NCBI GenBank assembly: GCA_965112735.1
Contig: OZ218960.1
Coordinates: forward strand, 1,116,001-1,180,000
Length of the DNA stretch: 64,000 bases
Direction: 5' to 3'
Origin: Phaeosaccion multiseriatum
Taxonomy: Eukaryota; Ochrophyta, other classes
The notes beneath the pieces were generated by a model that saw only the letters and a list, made by a program, of their open reading frames with translations, was not told where the DNA came from and ran no database searches. Below are positions 53,505 through 64,000 of the stretch, piece by piece (position 1 is the stretch's first letter; the number at the start of each line of letters is the position of its first letter). A program made the position numbers and the translations under genes.

Positions 53505-55442
53505 ATGCCGCAAGTGATGAAGCCCTCCTCGCTGCGGCGAGGAGAGGTGATGGTGGGGCCGGAGCTTGGTCACATCATCACCGAGTCGTATGAGGGGGGA
53601 CGGGACGAGAAGGGCTGCTTCAGCGGAGAGGGCAGTGCCGTGTTTAGGTCCGGCAACGTTTACGAGGGGTCCTTTCGCCGGGGTATGATGCACGGCAAGG
53701 GGAGGTACGAGTGGAAGGATCTGAACATGGTCTACACGGGAGACTTTTACAATAATGCCCTGACGGGGGAGGGGGAGTATCGCTGGGCAGACGGCAGCAG
53801 CTACAAGGGCAGGGTACAGGCGGGCCTGCGAGACGGGCATGGAACCTTCACGGACAGCACGGGGGTGACAGTGTACGAAGGGGAGTGGAAGGAGGGGCAG
53901 CGGCACGGGGAGGGCCGACAGTCCTACACGTCCGCGGACTGCGACTTCCCGAGCTATTACGAGGGCGGATGGCGGGCCAACCGGCGGGAAGGGAAGGGCC
54001 TGATGGTGTACACGTCAGGGAACCGCTACGAGGGGGAGTGGCGAGCTGACCGTAAGACTGGTCGAGGCACAATGATGTGGCTCGATAGGAACGAGCGCTA
54101 TATTGGAGAGTGGAAGGCCGATCTGCAGGAAGGGTATGGCGAGCACGCCTGGCTCGAGGAGAAGCCGGAGACCAGAACGACTGTGGATACACAGAAGCAA
54201 ATGTGTAACGTCTTTCGCGGACAGTGGGTTGGTGGTCTGCGACAGGGCCATGGCGACTTTTACTATGCAAACGGGGCTAGGTACAGCGGAGAGTGGGACA
54301 AGAACAGGAAGCATGGGCAGGCCACGTTCATATTTGAAGACGGGAGGGTGTTTCGGGGAAGATTCGAGGACGATCGCATGACGCCGGGCCGGCAAGCCCC
54401 AGGAGCCGGCGCAGGGGACTCAGCGGGTACTACTAGCAAGGGTACCCCACCGCTGGGACATAGCTCTGGAGCGAGAGGAGGAAGCGGTGGTATGGGATCG
54501 GCATCAGCAGCCGCATCATCAGCACCAGCAGGAGCAGCCGCCCCTCTGCATGGAGGAAGCACAATCAGTCCTGCCGCCGCCGCCGCCGCTGCCGCCTCTG
54601 CCCCCCCTGCCCCAGAGCTACCTGTCGCCATCAAGCTGCGCGTGGTGGACCTACTGCCGCAGGGGCAGGTCGAGGCGTCAAGGAACAAGGCCATGCACGG
54701 ACTGGAGCGGGCCGTGTTGCAGGTCAACAGTGACCTCCGCGCCATGTTCCGGCACTACACACGCACCACCACCCACCTCAGCGACAGCACCATGTTCACG
54801 ATGAGTACAGAGCTCTTCCTCGCCTTTGCAAGGGATTCGGGCTCGCTCCTTCCCTTCACGGACGTTACACCCGCCGAGCTCTTGCGGTGCCTCCACCGCA
54901 TGCGGCGACAACATGCCCTTGCCCTCGTCACTGCTCAACAGAGTGGTGCAGGAGCAGGAGGAGATGGGGCAGGCATGGTCTCTTCCTCCTCCTCCTCCTC
55001 CTCCTGCTTCTCCAGCGGTAACCAGGAGCAGGACTGGGCCTCGTTTGTGTCTCACATGCCGCCTGACGAGGATGATCCTGACATGAACCAGGAGCAGCAG
55101 GGTCAGGGTCAGGGTCAGGGTCAGGGTCAAGGCCATGGAATGATGGTCATAGGCGGCAGCTCTCGAAGGGCTGGTCAGGAGGGAGTAGGGGGTGCTGGAG
55201 GAGGAGGAGGAGGAGGAGGAGGAGGAGGAGGAGGAGGAGGAGGAGGAGGAGGAGGAGGAGGAGGAGGAGGAGGAGGAGGAGGAGGAGGAGGAGGAGGAGG
55301 AGGAGGGGTTTACGACGGGGCCCGACCGCTTCTCTTTAGAGAGTTCGCCGAAGGTATTGTGCGCCTGGCCAATCTTGCGCGGCCTAGCCCTCAGCAAGAG
55401 GAGCAGCAGCTGTTGGTAGAGGAGGAAGAGAAGGGAGGGGGA

Positions 55443-55473
<31 letters not shown>

Positions 55474-55983
55474 GAGGGGAGGTAGGAGGAGCCGGAGCAG
55501 GGGGGGCAGGAGGAGCAGGGGGGGGAGGTGGAGCAGGAGCAGGAGGCGCACCAACAGCACAAGCAGCAGCAGCAGCAGCAGCAGCAGACATATCACCGAG
55601 GGGAGGAAAGGTGGTGGCCGGAAGTGGGGGTGCTGAGGGTGGTGGTGGTCCTGGTGGTGCGCTCCCTGGCGGCGGAGACCGAAGGAAGGAGACAGTGTTA
55701 TCCCTCGAGGAGGCATTCAAGGCGTTTTGGGCGAAGCACGTGGTCCCAAACGGGCCTCGGCTCGGCATTATACCGGTGGGGGGTAGCAGGGGTGCAGGAG
55801 GGCCCCGGGGGGGAGGGAACAACCCGAGGGGGCTGACGCTGTCGTCGCCGATTGTTTCCGCCACCATGTGCGCGGCAACGAAGCAGCTGGAGGCTGATCT
55901 TCGGTTGGTGGAGCCCCTCTACGTCAAGCTCGCACGGCAGGGCAGCACGGGACCTAGTACACCACCATGTGCAGCAATTGGTG

Positions 55984-56016
<33 letters not shown>

Positions 56017-56381
56017 GCGGAAGAGAAGCAGGAGCTGCCTATCAGACGCCCATCTCGCTCCGGAAACTGCTCCTCTCCTTGCGCAGCTGCGGCGTAACGT
56101 CCACCAAGGCCCAAACGCGTTTCGCCTCCGCCTCCGCCCCAGGGGGGCTCTCCACCAAGCGCATCCGCCAACTGTACGCACGGGCCGTGCTGGGCAGTGC
56201 GGAGCATGGCAACAGCCTGCATTTGTTGGAGTGCGAACTGCTGCTGAAGGACGTCGTCTTGACCTTGAGAGAGGTTGCCGAGGAGATTGCCGTAGGGGAG
56301 CAGGCGCAGCGAAGGGTGCTGACCAAGGCGGCCAAGGATGCAGAGGAGACGGCCGAGAGGGCGGCTGCGAAGGCTGAAGCA

Positions 56382-56415
<34 letters not shown>

Positions 56416-57029
56416 CGGCAGCAGAGGGGGAGAAGAAGGAGGAGGAGAAGGAGGGGGGGGAGGAAAAGGAGGAGCAAGGGTCTGGGTGCAAAGGTGGCAC
56501 CACAGGCAGGAGTGGCGGGCGTGGCTCCTTGGCAGGAGGAGGAGCAGGAGCCAAGGGGGGCAAGGGCGGCAAGGTCAGTGGGGGAAGCAACTCAGATGCA
56601 TCCAGCAAGAGGAGGGGCAGCAAGGCCCGTCCGAGTGAGGTGGCGCCTGAGGCTGAGGAGAGCGGGGCGGGCGACGAAGAAGACGCGCAGATTGACCCCC
56701 GGGAGGCGACTGCTCGGGAGGCAGAACGCACCGCTACCCTTGCTCAAAGTGCGACTGCTGCTCTGGACGCGGCGGTGGAGGGTGAACTGGGCACGCTGCC
56801 CGCGTTGGTCAAGGCTTTGCTGCTCGTCGTGGGAGGAGGGAGAGGAGGAGGGCAGCAGCAGGGGGCGGAGGCGGGGAGGGAGAGCGAGTCTTCTTCTCGG
56901 GGAAAGGATGGGGAGACTCGCGGCGGTGGCGGCGGTGATTTCGGTCGTGGAGGGGATGGCAGTGGATGGGATGGCAGCGGAGGGCTTATCCGACGTGCGC
57001 CCCCGCGGATACGCCCTGTGCTGCAGTGA
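53505..57029 (+). CDS. RSPH10B: Radial spoke head 10 homologue B-like MORN protein
   Basis: A single long exon, 1174 residues from the ATG at 53505; an in-frame ATG at 53304 would add 67. Residues about 23-290 hold 10-11 MORN repeats (VYEGSFRRGMMHGKGRYEW, YEGEWKEGQRHGEGRQSY, YSGEWDKNRKHGQATFIFED). After an Ala/Gly linker comes a region matching the RSPH10B C-terminal half: LERAVLQVNSDLRAMFRHYT, FTMSTELFLAFARDSG, LLFREFAEGIVRLANLARP, LSLEEAFKAFWAKHVVPN, SLHLLECELLLKDVVLTLRE. RSPH10B is an axonemal radial spoke protein, so the organism should make motile flagella. Poly-Gly (about 55193-55308), poly-Ala and Glu-rich insertions come from GGA, GCG and GAG repeats and explain the length over human RSPH10B (870). 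A Lys/Gly/Ser-rich acidic tail ends the protein. Confidence 0.85.
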
Positions 57030-58040
57030 TTGAGTGATTTGGTGTACGAGTTGGTGGTCCACGGGGGGCAGCCGTGTCGACGACGTGAACGGGACTTGTT
57101 GCATGTAGCCGAGCTTCCTTGTCGACCGAGCGAGACAGAACGACAGAACAGTCGACCGACAGTCGCATGCGGGCCAAGCCCAAGCGTGCCCGGCTGTGTG
57201 TTGATGTTTAGTTCCTTGTGCGCTCTCTCTTTCAATCTCGAAGCTGCTGCTGTTGTTGTTGTTGTTGATAGGCCCTCTGTGAGCCCTCTCTCTCTTCCAT
57301 AAAAAAGTGTCTTGCTTCCATCTAAAGGAATAAAGGAGGGGTCGAAGGGGGATCGACCGACGGAATGAAAGGAATAAAAAGGAACGGAATGATAAGCGGG
57401 ATCACCAGGAGCGATTCATAATTAATAATAAATTCAAAATATGATCAAGGCCCCTCCTTCCCTTCTTAAGAGGTCCTTTGAAGAGAGATCGGTTTCCGAG
57501 CCTCGACTTTTCGGCAGGGTGGGTATCGTACTTACCATACCCAACACACTCCCCGGAGTCGAGGAGGTCACCACAGTCATGTGGAAGTGCGGCCACAAGC
57601 TCCACAGACACAGACCCCAACGTGTAATGGTGGGGACTTTTTTTTCCTTCTCCCCCCTATCTGGAGCCTGAGCTATCCCCTGAAGGTGGAGCCTGATAGC
57701 TGTCTCCTCAGTTCTACCATCCGCTTTTTATACTTGTAATATCCTTTTGGCTTGTGCATTGTGCTTTGCTTTGCTTTATTTGTGGGTCTTCGCGATGGGT
57801 CTGGTGGTCTGGTCGAGTCTGGGGTCCCTCTCACAAGACCCCACTTAGGCCCAATCAGAGCACGACCCCCTTGGGTCGGGACGGCCCTGTCTCTGGCACC
57901 ATCAAAAAATCCGCCTTTAAAGAGCCCCATATTAACTCACTCATTTCAAAGCCTGTGGCCGTCCTGCCAAGACGGGATGATGAACTAAGGATGAAGGCTA
58001 CTCTGGTATATTAACTGCACGACTGAGCGTTGCTCGAGCT
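57030..58040. other. Intergenic region between RSPH10B and PUF genes
   Basis: 3' flank of RSPH10B with AT-rich stretches (57300-57440), a (TTG)n patch (57250-57267), and unique sequence up to the PUF start. It includes one small minus-strand frame described separately. No RNA gene recognised. Confidence 0.55.
57673..57930 (-). CDS. Small basic open frame, doubtful
   Basis: An ATG-initiated 85-residue frame, no low complexity, basic C-terminus (MHKPKGYYKYKKRMVELRRQ). It could be a small basic protein or the end of a spliced gene, or chance. No family recognised, no further exon found. Confidence 0.2.
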   Translation of the reverse strand: MGLFKGGFFDGARDRAVPTQGGRALIGPKWGLVRGTPDSTRPPDPSRRPTNKAKQSTMHKPKGYYKYKKRMVELRRQLSGSTFRG

Positions 58041-61000
58041 ATGCGCTTTGGACAACCCCAGCAGCAGCAATCCTTCGGGCCAGATCGAGGGGGGGATGGA
58101 GAGGGAGAGACACCCAAGTCAATAGGGGCAGGGACTGGGGCAGGAGCCGCGTCTGCGTCGGGTGAACCCTCCTCCCTCTCCCCGGAGGACGTGGTGGCTC
58201 CTCTGCCTAATGATGGTGAATACTCGGGCTTCAGAGGCGTGGGTGAAATGGGTGGCTTCAGAAGGGAAGGGCTGAATGGAGCAGCCGACGTGGGGATTTC
58301 CTTACAGAGGGCCAGCTCTGCGCCTCCCGTGTCAGACAAGGTGCGTCTCGTCGAGCTCCAGAGCTCTTACCGGCGTATGTAGTGGCCTTGGTCCATCAGC
58401 TTTCATCGAGAAGGGGAGCACCTCTTCTGAGTAATCCAGAGCCCTTTCCATTTCATTATCCCCTCTCTCTCTCTCGCCGTCTTGTAGGCTCTTGTCCATA
58501 TGATATCAGTGTCGGCGTCTACCCTTTCTCTTTTCTCGCTTGTGATCTTGATAGCAATCTTCATACCCTCACATCCTTGCTGGTTCTATCCCCACCCTGG
58601 CCCACCTTTCTGTGGCTTCCCTCGCCCGCCTCTCCCTGCCTCTTTTCCCCTCATCCCCTTCCCCATCAATGGTGTCAATGGGTCTACTCCTCCTCTCTAC
58701 TCTCTACCCCACAATTCTTTCCCTTAAAGATCTCAGATGGCTTTGCAGCAGGGAGAGCTGGAGGAGGGGGAGCAACAGCAGGAGGAGGGGGGCCAGCAGG
58801 CGAGGGCTCCGAGAATCCCTACTACATGTACTACTACAATGCGCCCCTTAGCCTCAACCCTCGCCCTCGGGCGGATGGCGATGAGGCGCTCAATGGCACC
58901 ACCGTCCGAGGCGCGCCGGTGCCGCTACGAGGAGGCAGACAGACGCTGACGGACTTGGGCGTGGGTGACCTCGCGACGAGCAGCAGGGGTGGGGAAGGAA
59001 GTAGTGAGGGTATGCCCGGGGTGGGGGTTGAGGCCCTCTACGCTGGAGCAGGAGGAGCAGGAGCAGCAGGAGGAGCAGAGGAGGGATCGGGCGTGCCTCC
59101 GCCCGGTAGTGGGGCTGGACGGGCGGTAGGGCAACGACCGAAGAGCCTCGTGCAGCACCTCATTCAGGACGACAGCGACGGTCTACCGCTGCAGCAACAG
59201 CAACAGCAACAGCAAGGAGGGGCGGCGGCGCCTGTTGCGGACAGTCATCGCAGCCTCAGCCCCCGGCCTACCTATGGGGAGGAGAGGCAGCATCAGCAGC
59301 AGCAGCAGCAGCAGCAGCATCTGAGACAACAGAAGCTGTTGCTGCAGCAGCAATATGAGCAGCAGCAGCAGTGGCAGTGGGCGCAAGACGGCGCGGGAGG
59401 GGGGGGGGGAAGGGCAGCAGCGGGGGGAAGGGCGGCAGCGGGAGGAGGAGGAGGAGGAGGAGTAGAAATGCTCGAAAACAGTCTGCAGGGCTTGAGCATA
59501 GCATCCTCGGATCTCATGGCGGGTGGTGGTCGGGGACAGCAGCAGCAATACATGGGCGGGCCGAGTCGGTACCATTCAACAGGGGCAGGCAGCGGTAGCA
59601 GCCAGTTCTCCTCGCAAGACATTAGATCGTCGGCGGGGGGGATGGGGCAGCAGGATGTTGGGGGCGCTGCGCTGCGGGGAGGTGGAGGCATACGGGCAGA
59701 CACGAGGGGTGGAGGGGGGCTAGGAGGAGGCTTGTCGGCGAGGCAACAACAGCAGCTGTATGTACAGCAGCAGGTCAATAGTCAGCACCTCCTGCAGCAG
59801 CAGCAGCTCTTGGACCCCAGGCTGGACCTGCAGAGAGAAGCGCGCCTGCAGCAGCGGTACGTCGCGTGCAATAGAAGCAGGAACGAAGGAAGGAAGGATG
59901 GGAGGATTGTAGGAGAGAGTGTGAGAAGAAGAGGATCAGTCGCACTGTTTCGCCGCTCACATCTCCCCCTCCTCACGTTCCCCTGCCTGTATGCCTGCTG
60001 TGTCCTTTTGTTCTCTTGCCTGCTGCGCGTGTGTTGTGCGTGCACTGTACTTGTACTTGTACTGATACTTGGGCTTGTGCCTGGTCATGCGCGCTTTGTG
60101 TCTTGGGCCACACAGGGACGGCTACTATGGTACGGGTGTGGGGGGGGCGGGCGGAGGCCATCTTGTCGACCACCAGGACTCTTTGCTGCTGCCCCACGGA
60201 GGCCACAATAGCCTGAGGGGCGAGCCGCAGCATCATGCCCAGGCCCTACAACAGCAGCAGCACAATAGTAGGGGCGGGGGAGGAGGAGGAGGAGGAGGAG
60301 GAGGAGGAGGAAGCGCGTATTCTTCCGAGTCGCACAGGTGGGTCAGGTCGGGCAAAGGGAGGACAGAGTAATCAGTCGGTCGGCCCTTCTTCCTACCCAG
60401 CACAGGGAGGAGATGGAGGGAGGGTGAGAGGAAGGAAGGAAGGAAGGAAGGAAGGAAGGGAGGGAGGAAGGAAGGGAGGGAGGGATCGGCTCTGGGCCGC
60501 CCACAAATTCTGATTTCCGTTCCGGTGTCCTCACCCTCCTTGCCCCCATCTCCTCCGCCCTCCCCTGCTCCTCCTTCGATTACTTTGTGTGTGTTGCTGA
60601 CTCTGAACAACCAACAGCCTTGGTCGTCGACAACTGCACGGTCAGGCAGACCTCATTCCGGTGGTGCCTGTCAGCGGCAGAAACGCCTTGGCCATGATGT
60701 ACCCCCCGGGGGGCGAGCAGGGGCAGGGGCAAGGACCGCGGGTGCACATGGTTCGAGACCAGAACGGCAACGAGCAGTACTATATGCAGGCTAGCCACGT
60801 GTTTAGCAACAGCGGAGGGGGGGGAGGAGGAGGAGGAGGAGGGCATCACAACTTGGACGATGGACCAGGGGGAGGAGGGGGAATGGGCGGTATGGACTCG
60901 TATCTTCGCTCTGGGGGAGGAGGGGGAGGAGGAGGAGGAGGAGGAGGAGGAGGAGGAGGGCCGCACAGAGACTATCACAACAAGTTCAAGGACCGGGATG

Positions 61001-61647
61001 GGAGGGGAGGAGGAGGAGGAGGTGGGCGTGATCGAGGAGGGATGGGGGGCCACGGCGGAAGGGGCGGCCACTACGGGAGAGGCGGCGGGGGCGGAGGGGG
61101 AGGAGGAGGAGGAGGAGGAGGCGGAGGAGGAGGAGGAGGAGGGCTATTAGAGGAGTTCCGAAGCAGCATTGGGAAGGGCAAGAAGTGGGAGCTGTCAGAC
61201 CTACAGGGACACATTCTGCAGTTCTGCAGGGACCAGCACGGCAGCAGGTTCATCCAGCAGAAGCTCGAGGTTGCTGTCCACAGGTACGCCAGTTGTTGGG
61301 GCTGTTGTTGTTGTTGTTGTTGTTGTTGCTGTGGGTGAGTGTGTAAGTGCGTGCGCGCGTGCGTTGCTTGCTTCTGTTTCTGTGCGCTCTTGGTTCCTGC
61401 TTTTCTTTTTGTTGCTTGTTTTTGTTGTTTGACCCCGTAGTCAGTACGGTTGGCTGGACCCTCTGACGATCCTTACCAACCACACTCTCTCACTCCCCAC
61501 CCCCCCTCTCTCTCTTTCTGTCTCCCTCCCCCTCTCTCTCGCGTCACGCTGGCTCAACCCTGAACTTTCCACCAAACAAAAACCACAACTTTAACACCAC
61601 GACCACACCAACCACACAACAACCACACAACAACAATGACAACAACG

Positions 61648-61713
<66 letters not shown>

Positions 61714-63936
61714 CAACAACAGTGAGAAAGTCATGTTCTTCGAAGAAGTACTCCCTCACGCCCAGTCGCTCATGACCGATGTGTTTGGCAATTACGTCAT
61801 CCAAAAGCTGTTCGACCATGGCGACCCCGAGCAGCGAGAGAGCCTTGCTTCTTTCCTCGTAGGGCATGCGGTGGAGCTGTCGCTGCAAATGTACGGCTGC
61901 CGAGTGGTGCAGAAGGCGCTGGAGTTTGCTTCCCTTCACACCCTCATAGCGCTGGTGAGCGAGTTCTCCGGCCAGGTGATGCATTGTGTACAGGACCAAA
62001 ACGGTAATCACGTGATTCAAAAGTGCATCGAAGTGGTGAGCACCACGGCCAAGACGGAGGGGCCGTATCTCCACTCGCACATACAGGTACGGGTGTTGGT
62101 GATTCAGGGGATGCAGGGCTGGGCTGGGGTGGGATGGGTAGAGGTGGGTACTGTTACTGTTTATTGCTGCTCCTCTCCCTCGCCTCCTCTCTCTCTCTCA
62201 CCTGCTCCCTCCCTCCTTCCCCCTCCCTCCCTCCTACCACTACCATTGACCGACCCTAACCACAACCACCCCGCACCCACACGACAACCACAACCACAAC
62301 CAAAACCAAAACCAAAACCACACCGTATCCACAACCGCAACCAAAACCACACCATAACCACACCATAACCACACCATCAGTTCATCATCGACGCCTTTGT
62401 GCACCAAGTGGAGAAGCTGTCGATGCACGCGTATGGGTGCCGCGTCATTCAGCGTATCCTGGAGCACTGCATTGACGAGCAGAAAGACTGCCTGCTCGAC
62501 GAGGTTAAGGCCTCCTTTGGGACGCTCATTCAAGATCAGTATGGGAATTATGTCATTCAGCATGTGCTCAAGCATGGACGGCCGTCGGATAGGTGAGAGG
62601 GAGGGGAAGGGAGGGGAGGGGAGAAAGGGAGAGAGAGGGGAGGGATAGGGAGGGATGGAGGGAGAGAGGGGGACGGAGGGAGAGAGGGGGACGGAGGGAG
62701 AGGGAGGGATGGAGGGAGAGAGGGGGACGGAGGGAGAGAGGGGGACGGAGGGAGAGAGGGGGACGGAGGGAGAGGGAGGGATGGAGGGAGAGGGGGGGAC
62801 GGAGGGAGAGGGAGGGAGGGAGGGGGGGGGGGACGAACGGAGGGAGGGAGGGAGGGAGGGAGGGAGGGAGAGCCTTCTGCGCACCCGCAAGCGTGTCTCT
62901 CTTCCCTCTGCCCTCTGCTCTGCCCACATGCCTGTGCTCTGCCTGTCTGCCCGTGTACAAACATATACATATACCCATACACCTCCAACATGTGCTGGCC
63001 TGCCTCTTGTGTACTCACCCTCCTTGCTCACTCACAGACTGATGCTCATGACGGAGGTGCGCGAGAACCTCTTGTCGTACTCGCAGCACAAGTTCGCCAG
63101 CAACGTGGTGGAGAAGTGCTTGCAGTACGGCACCAGGGAGGAGCGCGGCGTGCTCATCAAACACCTGCTCTTTAGCAACAACGACGGAAACTCTCTCCTG
63201 CAGGTACGTACAGTATACTGATGTGTGTACTGGCGCCATGCTGTTGTCCTGCAGTTGTCCTGCCGTTGTCCTGGTGTGTCTACGTACTGATATATGTGCT
63301 GGTGTAGTGTTGGGTCCCATTCAGCTCGAGCTGACACACACACACACACACACACTTGCACAAGTCTACAACTCTCTCTCTCGCTCTTGCCCTCTGAACC
63401 CTTAACCCTTAACCCCCATCAACTGCCATCCTCCTCTCCCCAGGTCATGGTGTGCGACCCTTACGCCAACTATGTGGTGCAGAAGATCATCGATGTGGCT
63501 GACGCAGAGCAGGTCAGTCAGTCAGTCAGTCAGTCAATCAGTCAGTGAGTCAGTCAGTCAATCAATCGGTCAGGCGGGAAGGCAGCAATACACGCTGGGG
63601 TGGACCATACTGAAGTAGCAGGGGTTGCTGCTGCAATGTCGTGCCCCTGCACTGCACTGCACCTTTTTCATGCTCTTCCTTTTCTCTTCCTCTTCTTTGT
63701 TGGTCTCCGTCTCTTACGCTTCTTTATCTCTTATTAACGCCCTCCCTCTTCCTCCTCTACTTGCGTTCTTTTTCTTTCTTCCATCGATCACCCGCTCGCC
63801 CACCCGCCTGCCTGCCTGCCTGCAGAGAGACACCATCATTGAAGAAATCCGCACCCACGCGCATCAACTCAAGCGTTACACCTTTGGAAAGCACATCATC
63901 TCCCGTCTTGAGAAGATCTCTGGCAAGAAGGTGTAA
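58041..63936 (+). CDS. Pumilio-family (PUF) RNA-binding protein
   Basis: Nine phase-consistent exons: 58041-58374, 58737-59856, 60116-60337, 60618-61283, 61723-62086, 62381-62592, 63038-63203, 63444-63512 and 63826-63936, 1087 residues. The first 740 residues are Gly/Gln/Ser-rich and disordered, with poly-Gln and poly-Gly from CAG and GGA repeats. The C-terminal third is a complete Pumilio domain of eight repeats. Their base-reading triplets are S/R/Q (HGSRFIQQK), N/Y/Q (FGNYVIQK), C/R/Q (YGCRVVQK), N/H/Q (NGNHVIQK), C/R/Q (YGCRVIQR), N/Y/Q (YGNYVIQH), S/N/E (FASNVVEK) and N/Y/Q (YANYVVQK), identical to human PUM1/2. The end is [17 protein letters not shown] proteins bind UGUANAUA sites in 3' UTRs and repress mRNAs; cytoplasmic. 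A (CAA)n tract abuts the exon 5 acceptor. Confidence 0.92.
61635..61715 (+). repeat. CAA trinucleotide microsatellite before a PUF acceptor
   Basis: About 25 CAA units end in ACACAACAACAG, which is itself the splice acceptor of PUF exon 5. Confidence 0.95.
62593..62870. repeat. GGGA-rich minisatellite in a PUF intron
   Basis: Units of GGGACGGAGGGAGAGAGG (18 bp) and GGGATGGAGGGAGAG alternate through intron 6, ending in (GGGA)n at about 62838-62869. Confidence 0.8.
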
Positions 63937-64000
63937 GGAGAGGAGAGAGAACCAAGGAGTGGAGGAGTGAGTGAGTGCATTGCGATAGAGCGTCCGGCGT

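Noticed and set aside
57520-57650. Possible U1-like snRNA (TACTTACCAT near 57528)
   Set aside because: Only a short match to a 5' end; no loop I, Sm site or convincing stem-loops nearby.
63399-63416. ACCCTTAACCCTTAACCCCC resembling telomere repeat
   Set aside because: Fewer than three imperfect units within a pyrimidine-rich PUF intron.

Overview
This is nuclear DNA from a eukaryote. Nearly every gene is cut by GT-AG introns, often into tiny exons, and about half of the window is simple-sequence repeat (CCT/GGA, CTCA/GAGT, AC/GT, CT, CAA, CCCT, GGGGA) or minisatellite. The likeliest source is a photosynthetic stramenopile (ochrophyte) alga with a flagellate stage. Two unrelated proteins begin with a signal peptide followed by a phenylalanine-bearing cleavage motif like the heterokont plastid 'ASAF' signal, and one gene (RSPH10B type), possibly two, encodes axonemal proteins. 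This assignment is inference. I rebuilt exons by hand from open frames, splice sites, phase continuity and family knowledge; in each multi-exon model offered as complete every junction is phase-consistent.

Layout: 194-8839 (-) 14 exons of a long coiled-coil protein running off the left edge, possibly DUF4795/QRICH2-like; 9122-10901 (+) NOP16, ribosome biogenesis; 11969-18689 (-) a large c-Myb-type two-repeat MYB factor; 20153-21778 (-) an unassigned acidic/basic protein; 21878-25297 (+) a large TB2/DP1/HVA22 (REEP) ER membrane protein; 25674-28692 (+) a frameshifted P-loop ATPase copy; 29639-33883 (+) an XRCC2-type RecA/RAD51 paralogue; 35540-37256 (-) a divergent histone H3; 37422-39225 (+) a coiled-coil protein; 39961-42139 (-) a DJ-1/PARK7 protein with a duplicated targeting peptide; 42688-43592 (+) a small conserved-looking protein; 43966-46166 (-) the intact P-loop ATPase; 46291-51674 (+) RRN7/TAF1B, an RNA polymerase I initiation factor; 52000-53206 (-) SAP18; 53505-57029 (+) RSPH10B, a radial-spoke MORN protein; 58041-63936 (+) a Pumilio (PUF) RNA-binding protein.

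The main structural event is an inverted segmental duplication. About 2.9 kb at 43690-46580 (ATPase plus the first exon of RRN7) reappears inverted at 25400-28985, lying between the HVA22 and XRCC2 genes. In the second copy the RRN7 exon has decayed, the ATPase has a 1-bp frameshift, and its second intron has swollen with about 860 bp of CTCA repeat.

Genes are tightly packed, often head-to-head with 120-300 bp between start codons (8840-9121, 37257-37421, 46167-46290, 53207-53504). The set is housekeeping: rRNA synthesis and ribosome assembly (RRN7, NOP16), chromatin and transcription (H3, SAP18, MYB), DNA repair (XRCC2), mRNA control (PUF), flagella (RSPH10B), and organelle or ER proteins (DJ-1, ATPase, HVA22). 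I see no pathway-level cluster, no tRNA or rRNA gene, no CRISPR array and no intact transposon.
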